DNA of 64,000 nt from contig NZ_JBDWXV010000017.1 of assembly GCF_039982735.1 (NCBI RefSeq), forward strand, positions 62,001-126,000, read 5' to 3'. The position numbers and the translations under genes are program-made. Positions 49,121 through 57,904 of this stretch are shown here, piece after piece (the first letter of the stretch is position 1; every line of letters starts with the position of its first letter). The notes beneath the pieces were generated by a model, which was not told the origin of the DNA, did not search any database, and saw nothing but the letters and a program-made list of their open reading frames with translations. This stretch comes from Saccharospirillum sp039982735 (GTDB lineage Bacteria > Pseudomonadota > Gammaproteobacteria > Pseudomonadales > Natronospirillaceae).

Positions 49121-49516
49121 ATGACACTGCATTGCGCATCAAACAGAACCCTGCACCGGCTCGCAGCCAGCGTTCACTGTCTGGACAATGGCAAAACGCC
49201 CCGCACTGGGAAACCTTCACCTCAGCAGCAATCAGAAGAAGCGCTGCTGCGTCGCATTAAGTGCCACCTGATGACCGAACTGGATTATCAGGATCAAACA
49301 CACCTGAAAATCTATGTGTCACTGGCCATGCCAACCAGCCTTCAAGCACTGACCAGCGACATTACGTTTCATGTCGATGATCAACGCCACACTTTGCGGG
49401 TAACCGACCTCGGGGGCAACAACCTGCCAGAGGAAAACAACTGGCAGGCGATGGTTTATCGGGGTACCGCAGTCAGCGGTACCGTCGCGGCGTCGGTCAG
49501 TTTGGGGTGTTCGTAG
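49121..49516 (+). CDS. Unknown 131-aa protein
   Basis: The protein has a basic, helical first half (ALLRRIKCHLMTELDYQDQTHLKIYVSL around residues 45-72). The second half is beta-rich, with DITFHVDDQRHTLRVTDLGG and a Val/Ser-rich end. It carries no signal peptide or recognised motif. A strong GAGGAG precedes the ATG. It stands alone between iclR 2 and an orphan tctC. The amber stop is followed, in the same frame, by an 18-bp tandem repeat region. Confidence 0.55.
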   Translation: MTLHCASNRTLHRLAASVHCLDNGKTPRTGKPSPQQQSEEALLRRIKCHLMTELDYQDQTHLKIYVSLAMPTSLQALTSDITFHVDDQRHTLRVTDLGGNNLPEENNWQAMVYRGTAVSGTVAASVSLGCS

Positions 49517-49526
49517 CAACAGGGAC

Positions 49527-49628
49527 TCGTAACTACAAGAATTCGGGTAACTTCAGGAGTTCTCGTAACTTCAGGAATTCTCGTAACTACACGGATGTTC
49601 ATTACAACAGGGATGTTCACAACGACAG
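49527..49628 (+). repeat. Imperfect 18-bp tandem repeat (five to six units)
   Basis: Units such as TCGTAACTACAAGAATTC, GGGTAACTTCAGGAGTTC, TCGTAACTTCAGGAATTC and TCGTAACTACACGGATGT run head to tail. In the frame of the upstream gene, after its TAG stop, they would encode hexapeptides of the form VTTRI/VTSGV. The period is a multiple of three. Confidence 0.65.
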
Positions 49629-49793
49629 GCCAGCCCGCGAACAATATGCAGTTAATGCACTCAATACTCATTAAGCGCACAATCTTTTACCGATAATCCT
49701 GCCTCTTTACTCTCAAGCCAGCCTTCTTTAATCGGAGGCTGTGATTCCTGGAAACACCGCGTCCTTACTATAAAAACAATGGGATAACCCCTA

Positions 49794-50795
49794 ATGCGTC
49801 GAACTTTATTTCGTTTGCTGTCGAATCAGGCGGCCGGGCTATCGTGCCTGGCGCTGCTATGCATTGGCCTGAGCGCTCATGCCGAGCCTCCGGACGACCT
49901 GCATTTCATCATACCGGGTGGCGAAGGCGGCGGCTGGGATCTTACTGCCCGCACGGTCGGCCAGACACTGCAGGAAGCAGGCATCGTTGGCCGAGTGAGT
50001 TACAACAATCTATCGGGCAACAGCGGTGGCATTGCGATGTCGAGACTGGTCAATGGCCCCAATGAGCATCCCAACACACTGATGGTGAATTCAACACCCA
50101 TCATCGTTCGTTCCCTGTCGAATATTTTTGATCATACCTATCAGGATTTAACGCCGGTGGTATCCCTTATCGGTGATTACGGCGCTCTGGTCGTTGCCAA
50201 CGATTCGGAGCATCAAACCTTCGAAGATCTGGTGACCGCCTTCAAGAACGACCCCTTTCATGTGACGTTCGGTGGCGGCTCGGCTCGCGGAGATCTGGAT
50301 AACATTGTGGTCGCGTCCATTATGCGCGAGGCGGTGGGTAAAAAAGCCCGGTACTTGCACTACCAGGCATACGACGGTGGCGGCGATGCCATGGCTGCCC
50401 TGCTCGGTGGCGAGGTTGATAGCCTGGTCACCGGGTTTGGCGAAGCCATTCAATGGCAGCGCGATAACCAGGTTCGCATACTCGGCATCACCGCGCCCGA
50501 ACGCAGCCCGGCTGACAACCAAGTACCGACGTTCAAGGAGCAGGGCTACGATGTGAACTTTGTTAACTGGCGCGGTTTCTTTGCACCCCCCAATCTGCCC
50601 GACCGCCAAACCAACCAGTACATCGAGCTGTTTCAACAACTGAACCAGAGCAATGAGTGGCGTCAGGCCATGACCGCGCGCGGCTGGGTTTCAACCTTTC
50701 ATACAGGGCGGGATTTCGAACAATTTCTGGCCCGGCAGGAACGGGAACTGCTCGACGTCATGCGGGATCTGAACATCTATTACCTCGGCTATTAG
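49794..50795 (+). CDS. Orphan TctC-type substrate-binding protein
   Basis: This 333-aa protein has a signal peptide ending near AHA (residue 31) and a variant TctC motif, FIIPGGEGGGWDLTARTVGQTL. The GGDAMAALLGGEVDSLVTGFGEA block in the middle is typical of tricarboxylate-binding members. No TctA or TctB is adjacent, so it may feed one of the island systems, act with a chemoreceptor, or belong to a remote permease. Its TAG stop codon is the first triplet of the stem-loop element at 50793. Confidence 0.88.
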   Translation: MRRTLFRLLSNQAAGLSCLALLCIGLSAHAEPPDDLHFIIPGGEGGGWDLTARTVGQTLQEAGIVGRVSYNNLSGNSGGIAMSRLVNGPNEHPNTLMVNSTPIIVRSLSNIFDHTYQDLTPVVSLIGDYGALVVANDSEHQTFEDLVTAFKNDPFHVTFGGGSARGDLDNIVVASIMREAVGKKARYLHYQAYDGGGDAMAALLGGEVDSLVTGFGEAIQWQRDNQVRILGITAPERSPADNQVPTFKEQGYDVNFVNWRGFFAPPNLPDRQTNQYIELFQQLNQSNEWRQAMTARGWVSTFHTGRDFEQFLARQERELLDVMRDLNIYYLGY

Positions 50796-51022
50796 CAGGC
50801 TGTTGAAATTCGTAGAATTTCGGCACCCAGCTACCGGAACATGGATGTTCCGGCAAAATCGATGACATTAAGGCATTGATTTTGGGAGAGAAGCGGAAAT
50901 CGCAATTTTCGCTTCTCGTGTGTTGACCAATTCGTCGGGAACGAATTGGCAGGTTACCCCGTAGGGTGAGCTACAAGGATGTAGCTCATAAAAAGGCAGG
51001 ATGCCTTTTTCAACAACCTATT
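50793..51022. repeat. Dispersed modular stem-loop element, copy 2 (inverted relative to copy 1)
   Basis: The 230-bp element begins TAGCAGGCTGTTGAAA and ends TTCAACAACCTATTA. It shares with copy 1 the CCGGAAC/GTTCCGG hairpin, the AAAATCGATG...CATTGATTTT segment, the GAGAAGCG hairpin and the AAAAAGGC/GCCTTTTT end. It has two extra hairpins: CCAATTCGT/ACGAATTGG (about 50927-50950) and GAGCTACA/TGTAGCTC (about 50967-50988). Its first TAG ends the tctC gene. Confidence 0.75.
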
Positions 51023-51040
51023 AGTGCACAAGGATACCAC

Positions 51041-52985
51041 CATGCAAACAATAACTACCCGGCTCACCAACCTGAGTCTGAAATGGAAGATGACTGCAGG
51101 CTTTGGTGTGGTTATTGGGCTGGTGATTCTGCTGTCACTGTTCGCGGTAAACGGATTCAGGCAGGTTGTCGACACTTTTCACCAGAAAGAAAACGTCAGC
51201 CGGATGAACGTGCAGGCGCTGCAGGCGCAAATCGCACAGCGACACTTTGAATCCACCGGCGCCGATGCCCGGCTGGAACAGGCGGGTGCCCTGCTCGCAG
51301 ACATCAGTACCGCGGCGAGCGGTACCAACGCATTCGATCAGCAACCCCCTTTGCTTTCGTTGCTAAACGAGTACCAGGCTTCACTGGCACTATTTGGCAC
51401 CAGTCACCGCCAACAGCAAACCGCGTTAAACACCATTGAGCAGGCAAGCCATACTGCAACGGCCAGCATGCAGCAACTGACCGCAGCCGTTGAAAGCGAG
51501 CTGGCATCGCGAATCAGTCTGTACAGCGATGCGGAACTGACCTCCCTGTTCAAGCAATATCAGGGTGCCATAGCGCTCGATCAGGCTTTACGACAGAACC
51601 ACATTCAATGGCTAAGCGCCCTGGGCGCACAAAACACGGGCGCGGTAACCCCCGACTTCATGTCGGGGATTGGCACACTGCAGTCTCTGGCTGAGTCACT
51701 CGACGCCAACATGACCATCGGCCAGGCACTGGCCCCGTTGCAGGCGGTGAATGACGACCTGGCCGTATTCGCCGACAGCTTGCAATCAGTAGCGGCCGCC
51801 ACCGAACAGCAACAGCTGGTCAGGGCCGAAACAGAGAGTCACGATGCAGCACTGCAACAGGTGCTAACGGCTTGGGAACGCCAGATGAATGACACTATGG
51901 CCAGCGCAGACACTCGCTTTCTATCAGGCGTATCAATACTGGGGCTGATCATTTTGCTCGTTGCAGCACTGGTAGCCGTGGTGACCATTGGCTCCGTCAT
52001 TCGACCCATCCGTGCACTCATGACTTTTATGACAGCGCTGGGCGAAGGCAATTTAACCAAGCGTGTTGATATTCAACGCAACGATGAAATTGGCCAGCTG
52101 TTTCATGCCAGCCAGAAAACGTCCGACAACCTCAGGGCGTTGGTCGGTCAGCTTTCCAGCGGCATCGATCAGTTGAGTGAAAACAGCGCTTCAATGGCAG
52201 ACCATGCCCAGCGCAGTCACAAGGGGCTCACCGAACAAAAGACCGAGACCGATCAGGTCGCCACGGCCACACAAGAAATGTCGGTATCCATTCAGGAGGT
52301 AGCGACACACGCCACGAGCGCAGCGGAAGCAGTCGGTGCCTGCGACCATCAAACCACACTGGGCAGTCAGCGCATCGACCAGACCATCGAACTAAGCAGC
52401 CAACTGGCCCAGACCGTCACCCAGGCCCGAAGCCAGATCCAAACTGTTAAGGAAGAGTGCGACCAGATTGATGCCATCATCGATCTGATCGCCGACGTTG
52501 CCCAGCAAACGAATTTACTGGCATTGAATGCCGCCATCGAATCGGCCCGCGCCGGAGAAGCGGGCCGGGGGTTCTCTGTCGTTGCCGATGAAGTACGCAG
52601 CCTCTCGCTCAGAACCCAGGATGCCACCGAAAAAGTGTATCGACTGGTTAAACAGCTACAGACCAAAGCGTCGGAAGCCCTGCTGCAAATGAACGAGAAT
52701 GCAACCTTGTCGGAGGAATGCCAAGCGGAAGCAACGCAAGCACAGGCCGCGTTCAATCAGGTCCGCGAGGCCGTTGGCGTTATCCGCAATATGAATCACC
52801 AGATTGCCAGCGCCGTGGCAGAGCAATCGGTTGTCGCCGAAGACATCAGCCAGCGACTCGTTCACATACAGGAAGCATCCGACCAAGCACTCAACGCCAG
52901 TGAACAATCACTGGCGTCAGCCGAGCAGTTAAACACCCTCGGTACAGGCCTGCATGAAGGCGCGCACCGCTTCGTGTTTCGTTGA
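51041..52985 (+). CDS. Methyl-accepting chemotaxis protein
   Basis: The protein (about 647 aa; the exact ATG among two close ones, 51024 and 51041-region, is uncertain in frame only to the 51024 start, giving 653 aa) has a membrane segment near residues 22-45 and a helical periplasmic sensor region to about 290. A second membrane segment (about 295-320), a HAMP domain and a coiled signalling domain follow. The hairpin tip reads LIADVAQQTNLLALNAAIESARAGEAGRGFSVVADEVR. It senses a ligand and signals to CheA. The adjacent tctC-type binding protein could be its ligand presenter. The C-terminus lacks a CheR-docking pentapeptide. Confidence 0.85.
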
Positions 52986-53364
52986 GCCTCTACCTCCAAT
53001 TGGCCCGGCATGTCAGTACGGGTGGTCTTATCGTCATTGATTCAGTGTCGCGCACAACTCCAGCCAGTCCCTACCAGGCTTCCATCACGATTTTCCCGAC
53101 TCTGCTACTCAGTACCCGGCCCTAGCAGGGAATCGAAAATATGGACAATCCCGCTGTATATATTCAATAAACTGTCTGGTTCAGCAAAATTCGACAGGCA
53201 GGTCACGACCAAAGCAGAATCTAACCCCTTGACCCTAATGAAGTATTCTAACCGACACCCAAATACGACCTGGCCGACATAAGGGCTGGCAAACAGGAGC
53301 AGCGCGGACTAACATGACCCTGTAGTTTGTATTATAAAAAGACAATAAAAATCAGAGCACTGCC
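52986..53364. other. 379-bp intergenic region, nothing convincing
   Basis: No gene, hairpin or clear promoter stands out. The last 40 bp before the AraC gene are A/T-rich (TATTATAAAAAGACAATAAA) and probably include its promoter. Confidence 0.4.
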
Positions 53365-54216
53365 ATGACTGAAGCCATAAACCTCGATCCGCTGATGCCC
53401 GGCTACCCCTTCAACGCCCACCTGGTAGCAGGAATAACCCCTATCGACCAGGGGGGAGAACTCGATTTCTGGATTGAACGTCCCTCCGGATTGAAGGGCT
53501 ACATTCTGAATCTCACCACCTCGGGTTCCGGGCTCGTCTTCCCGGGGTCAAAGCACGAAACCCGGGTGAACACCGGCGATATGATGCTGATTCCAGCGGG
53601 CGCCTGCCATGACTACGGCCGCCACCCCGATGCGTCTAACTGGCACCACCGCTGGGTCTATTTCCGCCCGAGAGCAACCTGGAGCGAATGGCTGAACTGG
53701 GCCCAGGTGACTCGCAATGTCGGATTCATGACCATCGAGTCGCGAGAACGTGTGCAACTGATCAGCCAGTTATTCAAAGACATCGACAGCAGCCGGAAAA
53801 ACGGGAACATGTTGTCGGAAGAACTGGGGCTGAACTTACTGGAACAAATTCTCATTCGGTGCCGGGAATTCGACCAGCAACGGCCTCAGGCCCCGCTGGA
53901 CAATCGCATTCACCGTGTGTGCCAGTTCATCAACGACAACCTGAGCAAGGAGCTTTCCATTGCCGAGCTATCCAGTGTTGCCTGCATGTCCAGCTCCCGG
54001 TTTTCCCATCTGTTCCGCAAGCAACTGGGCATCCCGATCCGCCAGTGGATCGAAGACCAGCGCATCAGCCTGGCCCGGCAACTGTTGCTGACCACCGACC
54101 TGGCGGTGAGCCAGGTGGCGCAGTATCTCGGTTATCAGGATGCGCTGTATTTCTCCCGGGTCTTTCGCAAAAACCTCGGTCTTAGCCCTCGTGAATTCAG
54201 AAAGAGCCACCAGTAA
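53365..54216 (+). CDS. AraC family transcriptional regulator
   Basis: The 283-aa protein has an N-terminal sugar-binding cupin-like domain (about 10-150, with LVFPGSKHETRVNTGDMMLIPAGACHDYG) and a C-terminal double HTH. The HTH region (about 180-280) contains ELSIAELSSVACMSSSRFSHLFRKQLG and VAQYLGYQDALYFSRVFRKNLGLSPREFR. It resembles AraC/XylR-type sugar activators. Convergent with the ABC sugar importer at 54269-58855, it is its probable activator, with a sugar effector. Confidence 0.9.
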   Translation: MTEAINLDPLMPGYPFNAHLVAGITPIDQGGELDFWIERPSGLKGYILNLTTSGSGLVFPGSKHETRVNTGDMMLIPAGACHDYGRHPDASNWHHRWVYFRPRATWSEWLNWAQVTRNVGFMTIESRERVQLISQLFKDIDSSRKNGNMLSEELGLNLLEQILIRCREFDQQRPQAPLDNRIHRVCQFINDNLSKELSIAELSSVACMSSSRFSHLFRKQLGIPIRQWIEDQRISLARQLLLTTDLAVSQVAQYLGYQDALYFSRVFRKNLGLSPREFRKSHQ

Positions 54217-54230
54217 GGTGGCTCTTTTGT
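54201..54230 (+). terminator. Intrinsic terminator of the AraC gene
   Basis: AAAGAGCCACC and GGTGGCTCTTT form a perfect stem around a 5-base loop that includes the stop codon, followed by TTGTT. Confidence 0.8.
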
Positions 54231-54268
54231 TCCGACTCTAACAACCTTTCTGCACCCGAGCGTTCTGC

Positions 54269-55303
54269 CTAGGTGGTTTCCACTTTTTGCATGGCAGGCT
54301 GTTCTTTCATGGCATGCTGGTCTGTGGGCGCCGGATCCTTCCCGGAGTATCGTCGGGTAAAATGAACAATCGCTTTCTGCATTAGAATAAACATCAGCAG
54401 CAACGCGCCAATGGCCACTTTTGTCCACCAGCTGTTCAAACTTCCATCGAAAATGATCAGCGTCTGAATAATGCCCTGAATCAGAGCTCCCAGGAACGCG
54501 CCAAAAACAAAGCCGACACCGCCAGTGAGCAAGGTCCCCCCGATCACCACGGCGGCAATAGCATCCAGCTCCACTCCCACAGCGGCTAGTGGATAAGCCG
54601 AGCCGGTGTAAATGGCAAAGATAACGCCAGCCGCGCCGCTGTATAACCCGCTTAACGCGTAAATCCTTACCAGCGTCGATTTGACCGGCACGCCCATTAA
54701 CGCCGCCGATTGAGCATCACCACCCACGGCATAAACGTTAAGACCGAATCGTGTCCGCTTGGCAACCACAACCCCTATCGCCAGCAATGCCAGCATGGCC
54801 ATGGCGATAAACGTCAGCCCGCCGCGACCAGGCAAAGGCACATAAATCTCCGACAAGGTCACCAGCAATTCATGGTCGATGGGGACCGAGTTAAGGTTGA
54901 TCATGTAAGCCAGGCCCCTGAACAGAAACAACCCTGCCAGCGTGACGATAAACGGCTGAATCTCAAAGTAGGCAATGATCACCCCCATCACCATGCCAAA
55001 AAAGGTAGCCGTGCACAGCGCAATAATGGCTGCATACACCGGGTGAATCCCCAGACCGGTAATCAGATAGGCGAGCAGGACGCCCACAAAGGCGATCATC
55101 GACCCCACGGAAAGATCGATCCCGCCGGAGATAATCACAAAACTCATCCCGACGGCGGTCACAATCAGAAAGGCGTTGTCAGTCAGCAGGTTGGTAAACA
55201 CCAGCGTATCCCGAAACCCCTTGTACTCAACCATGCCGTACCCGTAGAGGAGAATAAAAACCAGCAATGTCGCGATGACAGGCAAATACCGTTCATTAAG
55301 CAT
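54269..55303 (-). CDS. yjfF: Sugar ABC transporter permease, YjfF-like
   Basis: The 344-aa membrane protein of the AraH/RbsC permease family has about eight to ten membrane segments. Signature parts are VISGGIDLSVGSMIAFVGVL (about residues 58-77) and GGTLLTGGVGFVFGAFLGALIQGIIQTLI. Its C-terminal tail is hydrophilic. Fourth gene of the operon after ytfQ, ytfR and ytfT; its ATG overlaps the ytfT stop by eight bases, with AGGAGG upstream. In the E. coli system this subunit helps import galactofuranose. Confidence 0.88.
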   Translation of the reverse strand: MLNERYLPVIATLLVFILLYGYGMVEYKGFRDTLVFTNLLTDNAFLIVTAVGMSFVIISGGIDLSVGSMIAFVGVLLAYLITGLGIHPVYAAIIALCTATFFGMVMGVIIAYFEIQPFIVTLAGLFLFRGLAYMINLNSVPIDHELLVTLSEIYVPLPGRGGLTFIAMAMLALLAIGVVVAKRTRFGLNVYAVGGDAQSAALMGVPVKSTLVRIYALSGLYSGAAGVIFAIYTGSAYPLAAVGVELDAIAAVVIGGTLLTGGVGFVFGAFLGALIQGIIQTLIIFDGSLNSWWTKVAIGALLLMFILMQKAIVHFTRRYSGKDPAPTDQHAMKEQPAMQKVETT

Positions 55304-56312
55304 CGGACGCCCTCCTGAACGATTGCACCCGGGCTTTTATAAAGTCCTGGGTCACCTTCGATTGCAACAGCAGCACCAGCAAGATAATACTGGCCTTAAC
55401 AATGAGGTTGTATTGGGCTGGCAAGCCACTGGTCAGTATCGCTGTGGTCAGGGTTTGAATGATCAGTGCACCGACGATGGTCAGCCCCAGGTAGATGCGG
55501 CCGCCACTGAGTGATGCACCGGCAATGACCACCGCCAGAATGGCATCCAGTTCAAGCCAGAGCCCTGCGTTATTGGCGTCGGCACCGCGAATATCGGCAG
55601 CGATTATCACACCTGCCAGGGCCGCGCAGAAACCAGAAAACACATAGACCATCAGTATCAGCAACTTCGAATCGATACCGACCAGGCGGCTGGCTTCTGA
55701 ATTGCCGCCGACCGCCTCCAGGAACATGCCCAGCGCCGTCTTGCGCAACACCAGCACCGTAATCGCAATGATCACCGCCGCCAATACAACGCGGGCCGGC
55801 AGCCCCAAGAAAAACCCGTTGCCAATGCCGTTAATAAAGTCCGAATGGAAGGTCACAATCTGGCCGCCGGTGATCATCTGAGCGATGCCCCGGCCGGCGA
55901 CCATCAGAATGAGCGTGGCGACAATCGGTTGAATCCCAAACACAGCCACTAAGGTTCCGTTCCACAACCCACACACCATGCCTGCCAACAGCGCGCACCC
56001 AAGAACAATTAACGGGTGCAGTTCGGTCGAGGCAGTCAGCACCGCCGTTACCGCGCCGCAGATGGCAATGATGGCCCCAACCGACAAATCGATGCCCTTG
56101 GTGCCGATAACGACAGCCATACCCAGCGCGATCAACGCCGTGGGTGTTGATCGATGCAGTATATCGATCAGACTGCCATAAATATGGCCGTCAACGATCG
56201 AGAGTTTCAGAAAGCCGGGAACCACCAGGGCTGTTCCGACAATCAACAAAAACAACGAGATAATTGGGGCCAGGGTTCTGGCTTCCCACCTCATACTACG
56301 CTTAAGACGCAT
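55296..56312 (-). CDS. ytfT: Sugar ABC transporter permease, YtfT-like
   Basis: The 338-aa RbsC/AraH-type permease has GTKGIDLSVGAIIAICGAVTAV and GASLSGGRIYLGLTIVGALIIQTLTTAIL as family motifs. The start ATG at 56312 (MRLKRSMRWEARTL) follows AGGTGG; a GTG three codons upstream is less likely. It forms the membrane channel with YjfF. Confidence 0.88.
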   Translation of the reverse strand: MRLKRSMRWEARTLAPIISLFLLIVGTALVVPGFLKLSIVDGHIYGSLIDILHRSTPTALIALGMAVVIGTKGIDLSVGAIIAICGAVTAVLTASTELHPLIVLGCALLAGMVCGLWNGTLVAVFGIQPIVATLILMVAGRGIAQMITGGQIVTFHSDFINGIGNGFFLGLPARVVLAAVIIAITVLVLRKTALGMFLEAVGGNSEASRLVGIDSKLLILMVYVFSGFCAALAGVIIAADIRGADANNAGLWLELDAILAVVIAGASLSGGRIYLGLTIVGALIIQTLTTAILTSGLPAQYNLIVKASIILLVLLLQSKVTQDFIKARVQSFRRASDA

Positions 56313-56330
56313 GAAACCCACCTATTCCAG

Positions 56331-57836
56331 TCATTGCGCTATCGCCTGAATAATTGATTTCTGGCTGATCTGAGTACCAACAATTTCCGACACCTTCTCA
56401 CGATCCCGCAAGACCACCACCCGGTGCGCAAAGGCGACAATTTCCTCCACTTCGGACGATGCCACCAGCAAAGACATGCCCTCTTCGCACAGCTCCCGGA
56501 TAATGTTCAGGATGTCGTGGTGCGCCCCCACATCAATACCGCGGGTCGGCTCATCCAGTATCAGTAGTGTTGGGTTGGTTACCAGCCAGCGTGCCAGTAT
56601 CACCTTCTGCTGGTTGCCGCCACTCAGTTCACCGATGGGTTTTTCCATATCAGAGGTTTTGATACTCAGGCGTTCAATGAATTCGCTAACCACCGCTTGT
56701 TGTTCGGCCATGGGAATGCGAGACCACCAGCCCCGGGTCGATTGCAGTGCAAGAATCAGGTTCTCGCGAACACTCAACTCGGCAATGATGCCACGGTGCT
56801 TTCGATCTTCAGGGCAATAGGCCATGCCTTGCACAATGGCCTGCTTCGGCGTATTGATCGGCAACGACTGGCCAAGCCAGGTTTTACTGCCCTGATCTGA
56901 ACGCGCGGCGCCATAGGCAAGCTCACACAATTCGGTTCGGCCCGACCCCAGCAAACCTGCCAGACCAACGATTTCGCCTCGTCGCAGCTTCAGGTCAACC
57001 GGCTTCAGCATGTTGGTTTTACCCACCTGACTCAACGACAACACCACCGGCTTTTCTTCCGCTTCGGTAATGTCACGCTGTTCATGCTGCAGCATATCCA
57101 GATCTTTACCCAGCATGTGGCCAACCAGCTCGGTTTGGGTCAGAGCACTGGTTTTGAAGGTGCCAACGTGGCTGCCATTGCGCAGCACGCTGATGGTGTC
57201 TGAAATGGCGTATACCTGGTCCAGAAAATGGGTGACAAAAATAATGGCCATGCCCTGAGCTTTCAGCTGACGCATCAGACCGAACAGCCGGGCAATTTCA
57301 TCGCTGTCGAGACTCGCAGTAGGCTCATCCAGAATCAGCAGCCGGGCTTTGGAGCCCAGAGCGCGGGCAATGGCGACCATTTGTTGTACCGCAATGGAAT
57401 GCGACACCAGCAAACTGTTCGGGTCGATATCGAGCCCGACTCGGGCCAGCATCTCTCTGGCCTGGCTTTGTGCACTTCGCCAGCGAATCATTCCGAAACG
57501 CCGGGGTTGGTCGAGCAGAGTCAGGTTTTCAGCAACCGTCATGGTTGGAATCAGGTTAATCTCCTGATAGACGGTGCGAATACCGCTGTTCTGCGCATCC
57601 TGAGAGTTTTTGATGTGAACCTTGCGACAATCCAGTAACAGATCTCCGCTGTCTTTAGCGTAGATACCGGTCAACACTTTAATCAGGGTAGATTTTCCGG
57701 CGCCGTTTTCACCCAGCAACGCATGCACCTCACCCGCGTGAAAGGTCAGCGACACATCGTTCAGGGCTCGTACTCCGGGAAATCGTTTATTGATATGTGC
57801 GATGGACAACAAGGGCGGCTGATTGACGTCCGTCAT
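56331..57836 (-). CDS. ytfR: Sugar ABC transporter ATP-binding protein, YtfR-like
   Basis: The 501-aa protein has two ABC domains. The first has Walker A LLGENGAGKSTLIKVL and Walker B LLILDEPTASLD. The second has a degenerate Walker A (GLLGSGRTELCEL), the signature LSGGNQQKVILARWL and LLILDEPTRGIDVGA. This is the usual layout of sugar importers (RbsA/AraG/YtfR). The start at 57836 (MTDVNQPPLLS) has GGAAG seven bases upstream; the longer ORF runs into the intergenic hairpin and is rejected. Confidence 0.92.
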   Translation of the reverse strand: MTDVNQPPLLSIAHINKRFPGVRALNDVSLTFHAGEVHALLGENGAGKSTLIKVLTGIYAKDSGDLLLDCRKVHIKNSQDAQNSGIRTVYQEINLIPTMTVAENLTLLDQPRRFGMIRWRSAQSQAREMLARVGLDIDPNSLLVSHSIAVQQMVAIARALGSKARLLILDEPTASLDSDEIARLFGLMRQLKAQGMAIIFVTHFLDQVYAISDTISVLRNGSHVGTFKTSALTQTELVGHMLGKDLDMLQHEQRDITEAEEKPVVLSLSQVGKTNMLKPVDLKLRRGEIVGLAGLLGSGRTELCELAYGAARSDQGSKTWLGQSLPINTPKQAIVQGMAYCPEDRKHRGIIAELSVRENLILALQSTRGWWSRIPMAEQQAVVSEFIERLSIKTSDMEKPIGELSGGNQQKVILARWLVTNPTLLILDEPTRGIDVGAHHDILNIIRELCEEGMSLLVASSEVEEIVAFAHRVVVLRDREKVSEIVGTQISQKSIIQAIAQ

Positions 57837-57860
57837 AATAGTCTTCCGCTGATAACATGA

Positions 57861-57887
57861 CGCCCCACCCCCGGAAGGGGGCGGGGC
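57861..57887 (-). other. GC-rich intercistronic hairpin between ytfQ and ytfR
   Basis: On the minus strand GCCCCGCCCCC pairs with GGGGGTGGGGC (one G-U) around a TTCC loop. No T-run. Such hairpins after binding-protein genes commonly protect the upstream mRNA and give the binding protein higher levels. Confidence 0.6.
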
Positions 57888-57904
57888 CAGGTAGTGAACA
57901 AGCC

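Noticed and set aside
49527..49628. The tandem repeats as a CRISPR array
   Set aside because: Units are 18 bp and contiguous without spacers, and no cas gene is present.
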